Source: Pseudonocardia sp. TRM90224 (GTDB lineage: Bacteria; Actinomycetota; Actinomycetes; Mycobacteriales; Pseudonocardiaceae). From it: DNA of 64,000 nucleotides. Shown here piece after piece: positions 1-8,695 of the stretch (its first letter is position 1; each line of letters opens with the position of its first letter). The notes beneath the pieces were generated by a model. It was not told the origin of the DNA, searched no databases, and saw only the letters and a list, made by a program, of their open reading frames with translations. Location: contig NZ_JAJGSX010000038.1 of the NCBI RefSeq assembly GCF_021245725.1, positions 1-64,000 on the forward strand, in the 5' to 3' direction. The position numbers and the translations under genes are program-made.

Positions 1-108
1 GAAATCCATGCCACCGAATGGATCGTGCGAATAGCGGATGGGCAACCGGAATTCATTCCGCCCAGATACGTCGACCCGGACCGAGTCCCCCGACGAAGAC
101 CGCACCAT
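1..108 (-). CDS. Possible 5' fragment of a gene running off the left edge
   Basis: An open frame starts with ATG at 108 on the minus strand and stays open for 36 codons to the window edge. It begins 80 bp after the stop of the MFS gene on the same strand. The visible peptide contains RVDVSGRNEFRLPIRYSHDP. A beta-strand region followed by a Y-x-H-D-P segment is faintly like the N-terminus of SsgA-type sporulation proteins, but this rests on a few residues. Codon third positions are less GC-biased than in neighbouring genes, so it may also be non-coding. The stretch 109-187 shows no other gene. Confidence 0.22.
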   Translation of the reverse strand, partial: MVRSSSGDSVRVDVSGRNEFRLPIRYSHDPFGGMDF

Positions 109-187
109 CACGTCCAGGCCGCCGCCATCCACACGTCGTGGTAGGTGCCGGCCACGGCTCGTCCTGGTCGAAGGTCGCCCGCATGCG

Positions 188-1420
188 CTACCGGCCTCGG
201 CCGAGCGCGCGGGGCAGCGTGAGCACGACGGCGACGGTGGCGAGGGTGCCGGTGGCGCCGGCGATGATGAAGGTGGTGGGGGCGTCGGTGGCGTCCAGGA
301 GGAGGCCACCGCCGATGTAGGAGATGGCGGCGGCGACACCGATCGCGCCGTAGAGGTTGGCGAAGACGCGCCCGAGGATGTGGTCGGGGACAAGCCGTTG
401 GAGCAGGGTGTTGCTCGCGACGTCCATGGCGGCGAGCCCGATGCCGCGCAGCAACTGGACGGTGAAGGCCGCCGCGACGGCCCAGGCGATTCCGGTGAGC
501 AGGTTCCCGACGCTGCTGATGGCGAACCCGGCGCTGAGCAGGACCGTCATGGACCGGTTGCGGGCTCGGGTGAGCAGCAGGTATCCGGCGAGCAGCCCGA
601 TCCCGACCGCGCCCAGCAGCAGCCCGACCGCCGAGTCGCCGGCGTGGAGGGTGTCGGTGGCGAGCACGAGCAGGGCGACGTCGTCGATGCCGTTGGCGGC
701 CACGACGACGCAGAACCCGAGGGCGATGATCCGTACCGGGCGGTGGGCCCAGATGTAGCCGAGGCCTTCCCGCGCCTGCCCGAGCAGCGACGGTCGCGGG
801 CCGGCTCCCGGGTCGGGGTCGAGGCTGGGCGGCAATGCCGGGAGCCTGGTCAGCAGGGCCGCCGAGAGCAGGAACGAGGCCGCGTCGACCAGCAGCACGC
901 CCTGGATCCCGACGAAGGGCAGCAGCGCGGCGGCGACGAGCGGACCGAGTGCCTCGGCGCCGTTGGTGCCGAACCCGAGGGTGGAGTTCGCCGCGGGCAG
1001 GTCCTTGGCCGGGACGAGGGCGGGGATGGCGGCGCGGGAGGCGGGTTGGAAGATCTGCCCGGCCACCGCGCGGACCCCGACCAGCGCCAGCAGCAGCGGT
1101 AGTGGGGGCAGGGTGAGCGCGATCGCGATCAGCAGCGCGGCCTGGACGAGCTCGCTGATGATCATAACTCGGCGGCGGTCGAAGCGGTCGCTGATGGCAC
1201 CGCTGATCGGGGCGAGCAGAGCGGGTGCGAAGTCGCCGACCAGGAGCAGCGCGGCGACGGCCAGGGCCTGGCCGGTGGTCTGGGCGACGTGCAGCATGAG
1301 CGCGACGAGGCTGAGCGAATCGCCGACGAACGACACGACCCGCGCCACGCTCAACCGGCGGAACCCGGAGTTCGACGCCAGCAGCGCCACCGCACCGGAC
1401 GCCGGAGCTGCGTCCGCCAC
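188..1420 (-). CDS. MFS transporter, probable drug exporter
   Basis: Twelve-helix major facilitator superfamily permease of 410 aa, the usual family length. The loop after helix 2 carries the MFS-like signature SGAISDRFDRRR (residues about 74-85). Hydrophobic segments follow regularly to the C-terminus, with a charged central loop near residues 195-215. This pattern resembles the MFS_3/enterobactin-exporter-like group, so efflux of a small hydrophobic compound is likely; the substrate is unknown. The GTG start lies immediately after the stop codon of the upstream GlxA-family regulator, so the two are almost certainly one transcript and the regulator probably controls the exporter. Confidence 0.85.
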   Translation of the reverse strand: MADAAPASGAVALLASNSGFRRLSVARVVSFVGDSLSLVALMLHVAQTTGQALAVAALLLVGDFAPALLAPISGAISDRFDRRRVMIISELVQAALLIAIALTLPPLPLLLALVGVRAVAGQIFQPASRAAIPALVPAKDLPAANSTLGFGTNGAEALGPLVAAALLPFVGIQGVLLVDAASFLLSAALLTRLPALPPSLDPDPGAGPRPSLLGQAREGLGYIWAHRPVRIIALGFCVVVAANGIDDVALLVLATDTLHAGDSAVGLLLGAVGIGLLAGYLLLTRARNRSMTVLLSAGFAISSVGNLLTGIAWAVAAAFTVQLLRGIGLAAMDVASNTLLQRLVPDHILGRVFANLYGAIGVAAAISYIGGGLLLDATDAPTTFIIAGATGTLATVAVVLTLPRALGRGR

Positions 1421-2434
1421 TCAGCCCGCCGCTCTGATCATCGAGGACCTGTTGAACGAACGCCGGTACACACCGGGTGCCACTCCGACCGCCTTGACGA
1501 ACTGCTGGCGCAGACTGCCCGCACTGCCGAAGCCCGCGATCCGGGCGACGCGCCCGATCGGCTCGTCGGTCGTCTCGAGCATCCGCCGGGCGAGCCGGAG
1601 GCGTTCGCCGAGCAGCCACTGCACCGGCGTCGTGCCCAGCTTGGCGTGGAACCTCCTCGCCAGCGTCCGCTGGCTCAACCCCGCCACCCTGGCCAGGTCG
1701 GTGAGCGCGAGCGGCTGGTCGAGCCGGGCGAGCGCCCACTCCAGCATCCGGTCGAACGTGTCGTCGCGCGGCAGGACCCGTGAGTCGACCAGCTGAGGAC
1801 GCCCACCAGCGCGTTGTGGCGACGACAGCACGCGGCGCGCGACGGCGTCGGCCGCGGCGGCGCCCTGGTCGTCGTTGACGAGCTGCAGGCACAGGTCGAG
1901 TGTGGCCGCCGCGCCGGCGGCCGTGATGAGGCGACCGTCGCGGGTGAACAGCGTCGTGACGTCGAGCTCCACGTCGGGGTGTCGCCGGCGCAGCGTCGCG
2001 ACATCACGCCAGTGCGCCGTCGCGCGCCGGCCCGCGAGCAGCCCGCTGGCGGCGAGGGCGAACAGTCCGGACCCGATCGCGACGATCCGCGCACCCTGCG
2101 CGTCGGCCCTGCGCAACGCGTCGAGCACGGAGGCCGGCGCCGTCACGTCCGGCTCGGCCGCGGGCACGAGCACCGTGTGGGCGCCGCGGAGACCGTGCAG
2201 CCCGTGTGTGGCGTCCAGCGTGAACCCCGAAGCGATCCGGGTCGCGCCGGGAGCGGCTGCGCACATCCGCAGCTCGTAGGGCCGGACTCCGCCCGACGCC
2301 CGGCCGTCGGCCCCGAAGACCTCGACCAGCATGGCTATGTCGAGAACTGTCGTTGCCGGCAGGATGAGCAATGCGACCACATGTGGGACGGCCCGCGCAT
2401 GGGCCGCGGATTGCGTCCGCGGTCCTTCTTCCAC
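1421..2434 (-). CDS. GlxA-family (DJ-1/PfpI + AraC HTH) transcriptional regulator
   Basis: Cytoplasmic DNA-binding regulator of about 337 aa. The N-terminal half has a DJ-1/PfpI-like fold (VVALLILPATTVLDIAMLVE, then a Rossmann-like region with AIGSGLFALAASGLL). The C-terminal 100 residues hold the two AraC helix-turn-helix motifs (ALTDLARVAGLSQRTLARRF and IGRVARIAGFGSAGSLRQQF). This matches the GlxA/FtrA subfamily in order and length. The frame is open further up to ATG 2533. I prefer GTG 2434 because a GGGGGGA purine run precedes it and homology-like sequence starts just after. It directly abuts the MFS gene downstream. Confidence 0.85.
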   Translation of the reverse strand: MEEGPRTQSAAHARAVPHVVALLILPATTVLDIAMLVEVFGADGRASGGVRPYELRMCAAAPGATRIASGFTLDATHGLHGLRGAHTVLVPAAEPDVTAPASVLDALRRADAQGARIVAIGSGLFALAASGLLAGRRATAHWRDVATLRRRHPDVELDVTTLFTRDGRLITAAGAAATLDLCLQLVNDDQGAAAADAVARRVLSSPQRAGGRPQLVDSRVLPRDDTFDRMLEWALARLDQPLALTDLARVAGLSQRTLARRFHAKLGTTPVQWLLGERLRLARRMLETTDEPIGRVARIAGFGSAGSLRQQFVKAVGVAPGVYRRSFNRSSMIRAAG

Positions 2435-2564
2435 GATTCCCCCCGACCCATTCTGTGCCACAGATCCCTGCTGGAACCCTCGCGGAGCGCGCTGTCGAGG
2501 GTCAAGCGCGACCACTGGACAAGCAGGGGACATCCAGGGGACACCGTCATCATCCGGTGATCAG

Positions 2565-3887
2565 TCAACGTTCCACAGGAAATGGCGAGGCTCGGCCGCG
2601 GTGATCCAACAGCCGGTCGAGCGCCGCACACCGATCGGGCTCGGGATCGACGCGGCCGCAGCGCGCGGCGGCGTCGTGGCGGGTCAGGTCGTGGAACCGG
2701 TACCGGCCGGGGGCGTGCTCGTGGAGCAACTGCAGGTCCAGCAGCGGCTCGACCTGCCGTTCGGCAGCGCGTGGAGTGGACCCGGCCAGGGCTGCCACGT
2801 CGTCGACGGTGATGTCGGGGCCGGGATGCAGCCCGAGCAGCCGGTAGAGGCGTTGCGCCGCCGCCGGGAGGTGCTGGTAAGAGACGTCGAGCATCGCCGT
2901 GATGCTGAGCCCGGGGCCCGCATCGAGCTCGCTCGCGCGGGAGCGGTGCTCGCGCAGCCGCTCGACCAGGTCGGCCACCGTCCAGGAGGGATGGCAACGC
3001 ATCCGCGCCCCGGCGATCCGCATCGCCATCGGCAGCCGACCGCAGAGCTCCACCAGCTCGTGCAGCCGCTCGGCGGGCTCACCACGCACCCGGTCGTCCC
3101 CGACCGACTTGGCGAGCAGCTCCACGGAGTCGGCGGGCGTCATGACGCCGAGCGCGAGGCTGCGAGTGAGGTCGAGACCGACCAGCCGCCGCCGGCCGGT
3201 GATCAGCACCAGTCCCCCGGCGGTGCCCGGGAGCAGCGGTGCGATCTGGCGTTCGTCGAGCACGTTGTCGAAGAGGAGCAGCACCCGCCGGCCGGCCAGC
3301 CGGCTCCGGTAGAGCGCCGCCCGCTCGTCGAGCCCGCGGGGAACCTCGTCGCTCGCGACGCCGAGCGAGTGCAGAAGCCGTTCGAGTGCCGCGTCGGGTT
3401 CGACCGGCCGCATCCCTTCTGCGTGGGCGTGCAGGTCGAGGAAGATCTGCCCGTCCGGGTAGCGGTCGGCGAGCCGTTGGGCGACGCACGTCGCCAGTGC
3501 GGTCTTGCCGACCCCGGCCATCCCGTCGATCTGGGCGACGACCATCGCGGCCGGGTCGCCCGCAAGGTCGTCGAGCACCGTCAGCTCGGCCGCCCGACCG
3601 GTGAACACCGGCGAGCAGCCGGTGTGCACCGGCGCTCCGCGGGCGACGGCGAGCAGGAGCGCCCGCTCGGACGTGCTGAGCTCCAGCGCCGCCGCCAGCA
3701 GGTTCGTCGTAGAGATCTGCAGCCGGTCGCCCGAGTCGCCCGACTCGATCCTGCGGATCGTGCGGACGTTCAACCCCGCCGCCGCCGCGAGCTGGGCCTG
3801 CGTCAGCGAGCTGCGCTCCCGCCAGCCCTTGACCATCGACGCGAGCGGGCGTGCGTCTTCGCCTGCCTCCGGCTCCACGTCCCCCAC
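2565..3887 (-). CDS. XRE HTH + NB-ARC (STAND) regulator, C-terminally truncated
   Basis: Predicted STAND-type regulator of 440 aa. An XRE helix-turn-helix (SSLTQAQLAAAAGLNVRTIR) lies at about residues 22-41. It is followed by an NB-ARC ATPase with P-loop GMAGVGKTALA, a Walker B-like VLLLFDNVLDE, and the GLPL-equivalent GRLPMAM. A winged-helix region ends at RYRFHDL. Full relatives continue for several hundred residues of TPR repeats after this point. Here the reading frame ends some 38 residues later (AALDRLLDHRGRASPFPVER), so the sensor domain is missing. The start chosen is GTG 3887, with AGGAG about 7 bp upstream. It may be a decayed regulator or a minimal version. Confidence 0.75.
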   Translation of the reverse strand: MGDVEPEAGEDARPLASMVKGWRERSSLTQAQLAAAAGLNVRTIRRIESGDSGDRLQISTTNLLAAALELSTSERALLLAVARGAPVHTGCSPVFTGRAAELTVLDDLAGDPAAMVVAQIDGMAGVGKTALATCVAQRLADRYPDGQIFLDLHAHAEGMRPVEPDAALERLLHSLGVASDEVPRGLDERAALYRSRLAGRRVLLLFDNVLDERQIAPLLPGTAGGLVLITGRRRLVGLDLTRSLALGVMTPADSVELLAKSVGDDRVRGEPAERLHELVELCGRLPMAMRIAGARMRCHPSWTVADLVERLREHRSRASELDAGPGLSITAMLDVSYQHLPAAAQRLYRLLGLHPGPDITVDDVAALAGSTPRAAERQVEPLLDLQLLHEHAPGRYRFHDLTRHDAAARCGRVDPEPDRCAALDRLLDHRGRASPFPVER

Positions 3888-3910
3888 CCATCTCCTGCTA
3901 TCCGGCAGCC

Positions 3911-4450
3911 TCAACCTGTGCGGACGAGCGAGAGCGCTCGGCCGGTACAGAACAGCGCGGCGACGCAGGTCAGCGTTCGCGCCACGTTGGCGACCCGCCA
4001 CGGTGTCTCGAAGCCGGCCCGCATGGCGGCCAGATCGGCGATCCCGCCCGGATCGCCCGCCCCGACCAGCGCGTAGTTCATCGGCAGGTTGATCACCATC
4101 GTGATCACCAGCGCGGCGACGTAGAACGCGAGCGCCGCAGCCATCCACCGGGCCGCCGGCCGCGCGCCGCGGCGGTGCGCCACGATCGCCGTGATCGCCG
4201 TCGACGCCAAGGCGCCGAACGAGACCAGGAAGAACACCGGGTTCTCGATGGCCACGACGAGGACCTGCATCACGCTCACGAAGGCCCGGTCGTCGAGGAG
4301 CGCGAGGCCGGGCATGACCGAGACGTCCCAGGCGAAGAACAGGCCGGCCATCAGCCCGACGGTCACGAACGCGATTTGGAGCGACACCGGCACCGACCGC
4401 GCGACGGGCTCACCTCGGACGGGCATCGGGGTCGAGCTGCCTGTGCTCAT
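3911..4450 (-). CDS. DUF1772 (anthrone-oxygenase-like) membrane protein
   Basis: A 179-aa integral membrane protein with four hydrophobic segments: IAFVTVGLMAGLFFAW, VFFLVSFGALASTAITAIV, MAAALAFYVAALVITMVI and a C-terminal one near residues 150-170. The motif INLPMNYAL, between helices 3 and 4, is typical of DUF1772 proteins, a family that includes fungal anthrone oxygenase-like proteins; biochemical function in bacteria is mostly unknown. The ATG overlaps the stop of the upstream NmrA gene by 4 bp, so the two are translationally coupled and probably act in the same response. Confidence 0.8.
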   Translation of the reverse strand: MSTGSSTPMPVRGEPVARSVPVSLQIAFVTVGLMAGLFFAWDVSVMPGLALLDDRAFVSVMQVLVVAIENPVFFLVSFGALASTAITAIVAHRRGARPAARWMAAALAFYVAALVITMVINLPMNYALVGAGDPGGIADLAAMRAGFETPWRVANVARTLTCVAALFCTGRALSLVRTG

Positions 4451-5316
4451 GCGCCGACCTGCTCGACTGCGGAGTCGCTCCACGCACCTGCGGCCGCGGT
4501 CGCGACGGCCCACTCGGCGAAGTCCTTCGGCCGGCGCCCCAGCACCTCGTCGATGCCGTCGGAGAGGTACTCGGAACGGTGGTTGCGGACCACCGCGAAC
4601 AGGTCGCGCAGCGCCTCCGCATCGGCGCGCGGCACCCCGACGTCGATCATCTCGGCGGCGTGCTCGTCGGGGTCGAGCCGGACGTACTCGACGGGGCGGC
4701 CGGTGGCCTCGGTCAGGTCGGCGGCCACCTCCGCGAGCGTGCGCAGTCGCGGCCCCGACAACGCGTAGGTCCGCCCGACGTGCCGGTCGTCGAGCAGCAC
4801 CTCGACGGCCACGTCGCCGACGTCGTCGGTGTCGACCCACGCCTCGCCGCCGTCTCCCGCGGACAGCCGCAGCTGCCCGCCCAGCACGTAGTCGCGCAGC
4901 CACGCCTCGCTGAAGTTCTGCATGAACCAGGCCGGCTGCAGGATCGTCCACTCCAGACCGCTGACCTTGACGGCGTCCTCCAGCTCGAGCTGGCTGTCGT
5001 AGACGGCGAACTCCCGCCCGGGGCTGCCGACCCCACGGCCGGAGAGCAGCACCAAGCGCCGCAGCCCGTTCGCCGCGGCCCGCCGGACGAAGCGGCCCGC
5101 CGCGGCCAGGCCGTCGGGGTCGACCGGCGGCGCCAGGTAGGCCGTCGTGCCGCCGCGCACCGCGGACGCCCAGGTGGACTCGTCGTACCAGTCGAGTCGC
5201 GGTTCGCTGGACCGGGAGACCAGCCGGAAGTCGACGCCGCGAGCGCCCAGCCCGGCCGCTACCCGACGGCCGGTCTTGCCTGCGCCGCCGAGGATGAGGA
5301 TCGGTGAAATCTGCAT
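4447..5316 (-). CDS. NmrA-like NAD(P)-binding protein
   Basis: Atypical short-chain dehydrogenase/NmrA-family protein of 289 aa. The N-terminal Rossmann motif ILGGAGKTGRRVA (GxxGxxG) is at residues 8-20, and RLVLLSGRGVGSPG with EWTILQPAWFMQNF are characteristic of the family. Members are either redox sensors or quinone/ketone reductases acting in the cytoplasm. It is divergently arranged with an AraC regulator starting 82 bp away, a common pairing in which the regulator controls the reductase. It is translationally coupled to the DUF1772 gene downstream. Confidence 0.85.
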   Translation of the reverse strand: MQISPILILGGAGKTGRRVAAGLGARGVDFRLVSRSSEPRLDWYDESTWASAVRGGTTAYLAPPVDPDGLAAAGRFVRRAAANGLRRLVLLSGRGVGSPGREFAVYDSQLELEDAVKVSGLEWTILQPAWFMQNFSEAWLRDYVLGGQLRLSAGDGGEAWVDTDDVGDVAVEVLLDDRHVGRTYALSGPRLRTLAEVAADLTEATGRPVEYVRLDPDEHAAEMIDVGVPRADAEALRDLFAVVRNHRSEYLSDGIDEVLGRRPKDFAEWAVATAAAGAWSDSAVEQVGA

Positions 5317-5397
5317 GTCCTTAGTCGACCGGAGCCCGGTGAGAAAGACCATGGCCAGATGCCGCATCACCATGTCCAGGCGTCTCAATCCGGCGTA

Positions 5398-6375
5398 GTG
5401 TCTGGCCGCGTGGATGTGCTCGACGACCTGCTCTCCGGCACCCGTGCGCGCGGCGGCGTCTTCAACCTGACCATCGTCGACCGGCCGTGGGGGCTGGACA
5501 TCGTCGACAAGGCACCGCTGTCGCTGGCGACCATCCTGTCCGGCTCGGGATGGGTGCTGCGCCCCGGCGAGGAGCCGGTCGCGATGAACGAGCGGGACGT
5601 CGCGGTGCTGTCCGGGGCCGACTCGTACGTCGTCGCCGACACCCCGCAAACCCGTCCGACAATGCGGATCCACACCGGCGGCAGGTGCGAAGGGCTGCCC
5701 GGAGCGCCCGTCGACTACAGCGCCAGCCTCGGGATGCGCACGTTCGGCAGCCGCTCCGACACCGAGACGTGGCTGGTCAGCGGCACCTATCAGCGGATCG
5801 GCGACGTCGGTGGCCGGCTGTTCAGCGCCTTGCCGGCCACCGTCGTCGTGCCGGCCGCCGAGGTCGGGCCGGTGATGGACCTGGCGGTCGAGGAGATCCG
5901 ACGCGACCAGCTGGGCCAGCAGACCGTGCTCGACAGGTGGCTCGACCTCGCCCTGATCACCACACTGCGGGCGTGGTTCGACGGGCTGCAGTCGCACGCC
6001 CCCGGGTGGTACCGCGCCCAGCACGACCCCGTCGTCGGGCACGCGCTGCGGCTCATCCACGACGACCCCGCCCGTCCGTGGACGCTCGAATCGCTCGCCG
6101 ACGCAACCGGCGTCTCCCGGGCCACGCTCTCGCGGAAGTTCACCGGCATCGTCGGCGAACCCCCGATGAGCTACCTCGCCGGTTGGCGGATCACACTCGC
6201 CGCCGACCAGCTCAGCGACACGTCCGACACGCTCGACACGATCGCCCGCCGGGTCGGCTACGCCAACGCCTTCGCGCTCAGCGTCGCCTTCAAGCGCCTG
6301 CGTGGCATCACCCCGACCGCGCACCGGCACGGCACGGACCGGGCGCCGGCCTCAACCGCGAGCGGCGCCGTCTGA
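5398..6375 (+). CDS. AraC-family regulator with cupin-type sensor domain
   Basis: Transcriptional regulator of 325 aa from GTG 5398; an upstream ATG at 5359 is also in frame. The first 180 residues form the AraC_binding_2/cupin_6-like domain (DVLDDLLSGTRARGGVFNLT is the usual start of this type). Two C-terminal HTHs follow: WTLESLADATGVSRATLSRKF and LDTIARRVGYANAFALSVAF. Proteins with this architecture usually regulate an adjacent NmrA-like or oxidoreductase gene, here the divergent pair at 5316 and 4450. The intergenic 5317-5397 should hold both promoters. Confidence 0.88.
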   Translation: MSGRVDVLDDLLSGTRARGGVFNLTIVDRPWGLDIVDKAPLSLATILSGSGWVLRPGEEPVAMNERDVAVLSGADSYVVADTPQTRPTMRIHTGGRCEGLPGAPVDYSASLGMRTFGSRSDTETWLVSGTYQRIGDVGGRLFSALPATVVVPAAEVGPVMDLAVEEIRRDQLGQQTVLDRWLDLALITTLRAWFDGLQSHAPGWYRAQHDPVVGHALRLIHDDPARPWTLESLADATGVSRATLSRKFTGIVGEPPMSYLAGWRITLAADQLSDTSDTLDTIARRVGYANAFALSVAFKRLRGITPTAHRHGTDRAPASTASGAV

Positions 6376-6420
6376 GTACTGAGCCGTCCAGTACCCTCCA
6401 GACAGCGAGAGGAGGGACCG

Positions 6421-7077
6421 ATGAGCGAGGTCGCCGACCGGAGCGACGCAGGGCTGAGCGGTCCGGCGCTGAGCCGCTCCGGGCTCAAGCGCCGGTCGAT
6501 CCTGGAGGCCGCCCGGACCGTGTTCCTGCAGAACGGGTACGCGGGCACGAGCATGGACCAGATCGCCGCGCTCGCCGCGGTGTCGAAGCAGACCGTCTAC
6601 AAGAACTTCGTGGACAAGGAGCGGCTGTTCACCGAGGTCATCACGGGCAACATCGCCGAGGCGGAGAGCCGGTCGCAGTCGCTGCTCGACGCGCTCCCCG
6701 ACAGCGACGACCCGCGGCGCGACCTCCAGGAGTTCGCCCGCCAACACATCGTCACCGTCATGCAACCGCACCTCGTGCGGATGCGGCGGATCCTCATCTC
6801 GGAGGCCGACCGGTTCCCCGAGCTGGCACGGACGTGGTTCGAGAGCGGCCCGGAACGCGGCCACGCCACGCTCGCGGAGCGGTTCGCCGAGCTCACGGAC
6901 CGTGGCCACCTGCACATCGACGACCCGCTGCTCGCGGCCCAGCACTTCAACTGGCTGGTCCTCTCCATCCCGTTGAACCAGGCCATGTTCCGGGCCGTCG
7001 ACGAGGACGTCCCGAAAGCGGAGCTGGAGCGCTACGCGGACGAGGGCGTGCGGGTTTTCCTGGCCGCCTACGGCTGA
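6421..7077 (+). CDS. TetR/AcrR-family regulator
   Basis: A 218-aa repressor with an N-terminal TetR HTH: SILEAARTVFLQNGYAGTSMD, then AALAAVSKQTVYKNFVDKE (residues about 25-70). The all-helical ligand domain (FARQHIVTVMQPHLVRMRRI...) resembles the TetR_C_7/AefR-like group. A strong ribosome-binding site, AGGAGGGACC, precedes ATG 6421. It lies 45 bp downstream of the AraC gene in the same direction and may be co-transcribed with it. The ligand is not evident. Confidence 0.88.
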   Translation: MSEVADRSDAGLSGPALSRSGLKRRSILEAARTVFLQNGYAGTSMDQIAALAAVSKQTVYKNFVDKERLFTEVITGNIAEAESRSQSLLDALPDSDDPRRDLQEFARQHIVTVMQPHLVRMRRILISEADRFPELARTWFESGPERGHATLAERFAELTDRGHLHIDDPLLAAQHFNWLVLSIPLNQAMFRAVDEDVPKAELERYADEGVRVFLAAYG

Positions 7078-7083
7078 GCGGCT

Positions 7084-7512
7084 TCAGGCACTAGGGTCTA
7101 GCCCCAGCTGGCGCAGCAGGCCGAGGTCGTCCAACCGTCCCCAGCGTTCCACGATCTTGTCGCCCTCGATGCGGAAGACGTTGATCCCGCGCAGCACGAG
7201 CGTCCGGCCGGTTCCGGGCACACCCATCAACTCGCCCTGCTGGATCCCGGTGGCGGTGAACCGCTCGACGACGATGTCGCCCTCGGCGACCAGCTGCTCG
7301 ACCTCGCTGCGCCAGTCGGGCAGCGCCGCGCGGAACATCGCGCCCGCCTGTCGCATCCCCTCCGGGCCGTCCGCGCCCGGGACCGGCGGGTCGTGGTCGA
7401 CGAAGTCCGGCGACAGGTAGCGGCCGACGGCGTCGAGGTCACCCTTGGTGAACAGGTCCTGGATGAACCCGATCACCAGCTGCTTGTTGCGTTCGAGCTG
7501 ATCTGGAGTCAT
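7084..7512 (-). CDS. SnoaL-like polyketide-cyclase family protein
   Basis: A 142-aa single-domain NTF2-fold protein. ERNKQLVIGFIQDLFTKGDLDAVGRYLSPDFVDHDP at the N-terminus, LPDWRSEVEQLVAEGDIVVERFTATGIQ in the middle and INVFRIEGDKIVERWGRLDDLGLLRQLG at the end are the standard SnoaL/ester-cyclase pattern. Such proteins can be cyclases, isomerases or dehydratases on small hydrophobic substrates, or simple binding proteins. The gene is convergent with TetR (6-bp gap) and divergent from the LuxR gene, which is the likeliest regulator. Confidence 0.82.
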   Translation of the reverse strand: MTPDQLERNKQLVIGFIQDLFTKGDLDAVGRYLSPDFVDHDPPVPGADGPEGMRQAGAMFRAALPDWRSEVEQLVAEGDIVVERFTATGIQQGELMGVPGTGRTLVLRGINVFRIEGDKIVERWGRLDDLGLLRQLGLDPSA

Positions 7513-7599
7513 GCGGGAATCGTCGGCCGGCGGCGGGACGGCGACCATCCCAGCAAGTTGGGGTTTCCAGCCGCCCGGAACGGGCTCCACACTCACCTG

Positions 7600-8673
7600 G
7601 TGGCCAGAAGCGCGGCCGCCCGGCAGGCCGAGCACGACATCGTGCGCGCCTGCCACAGCGGTCTCGACCCCGATCGGCTGCGGCACACGGTGCTGCGGTC
7701 GCTCCGGCGAGTCATGACCATCGATGCCGCCTTCTTCGCGACAGCCGACCCGGAGACGCTCCTGTTCACCGGCGGGCACGCGGAGGATCCGCTCGGCACG
7801 GCGACCGCGCGGTTCCTGCACAACGAGACCGGCGGCGCCGACGTGAACACGTTCACGGCGCTCGCGAAGGCCGCCACGCACGTCGCCTCCCTCGACGGGG
7901 CGACCCGGCACGACCGTCCCACGAGCGAGCGCTACCGCGAGATCATGCGACCGCTCGGGCTCGGTGACGAGCTGCGTGCCGCCTTGGTCGCCGGCTCCGA
8001 TTGTTGGGGCTACCTGTGCCTGCACCGCGAGGACGTCGAGCACGGGTTCACGCGGGCCGAGGTCGACGTCGTCGCCAGGATCGGCCCGCACGTCGCCCAC
8101 GCGCTGCGTCAGGCGGCGCTGCTGCACCCGACACCCAGCGGCGGCGATCCGCCCAGACCGGGCGTCGTCCTCCTCGACGATCGGCTCGACGTGGTCGCGA
8201 GCACGCCGGAGGCCGATGCCGTCCTCTCGCTCATCGACCACCACGACTCCACTTCGCTTCCTCTGCCGGTGGCGGTCTACGCGGTCGCGGCAGCGCTGAT
8301 GAAAGTCGAGGAGATCGACCCGGCAGCGGTCGCGGCGCTGCCGAGCGCACGTGTGCCGAGCAAGGTGGGAAGCTGGATCACCGTGAGCGCCTCCCGGCTG
8401 CAGGGTGACGGCGAGCGCCGGATCGCGGTCGTCGTCGAGGTCGCGGAACCGAGGTCGGCGCTCGGGATCCGGCTCGCCGCGCACGGCCTCAGCGCGCGCG
8501 AGCAGGATGTCGCCCGGCTCGTGCTCAGGGGCGAGCCGACCAGGACGATCTCGGACACCCTGCACATCTCGACGCACACCGTGCAGGACCACCTGAAATC
8601 CGTCTTCGACAAGGTCGGCGTGCGGAGCCGCCGCGACCTCGTCGCCATGATGCTCGGCGCACACGGCCGCTGA
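7600..8673 (+). CDS. LuxR-family regulator with GAF-like sensor region
   Basis: A 357-aa cytoplasmic regulator. The C-terminal LuxR HTH reads LSAREQDVARLVLRGEPTRT then HTVQDHLKSVFDKVGVRSRR, a textbook GerE-type motif. The N-terminal region (LRHTVLRSLRRVMTIDAAFFA ... WGYLCLHRE) resembles a GAF-type sensor fold. GTG 7600 is chosen because the sequence upstream of it is antisense to the start of the SnoaL gene and lacks LuxR-family character. The 87-bp region 7513-7599 between the divergent starts should contain both promoters. Confidence 0.85.
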   Translation: MARSAAARQAEHDIVRACHSGLDPDRLRHTVLRSLRRVMTIDAAFFATADPETLLFTGGHAEDPLGTATARFLHNETGGADVNTFTALAKAATHVASLDGATRHDRPTSERYREIMRPLGLGDELRAALVAGSDCWGYLCLHREDVEHGFTRAEVDVVARIGPHVAHALRQAALLHPTPSGGDPPRPGVVLLDDRLDVVASTPEADAVLSLIDHHDSTSLPLPVAVYAVAAALMKVEEIDPAAVAALPSARVPSKVGSWITVSASRLQGDGERRIAVVVEVAEPRSALGIRLAAHGLSAREQDVARLVLRGEPTRTISDTLHISTHTVQDHLKSVFDKVGVRSRRDLVAMMLGAHGR

Positions 8674-8695
8674 GGCACCCACCGGGCAACCGACA

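Noticed and set aside
38-1102. 354-aa plus-strand frame opposite the MFS gene
   Set aside because: Arg/Gly/Asp-rich low-complexity translation, antisense shadow of a real membrane protein.
7513-7599. Riboswitch in the SnoaL/LuxR gap
   Set aside because: Only 87 bp without recognisable aptamer pairing; ordinary divergent promoter is sufficient.
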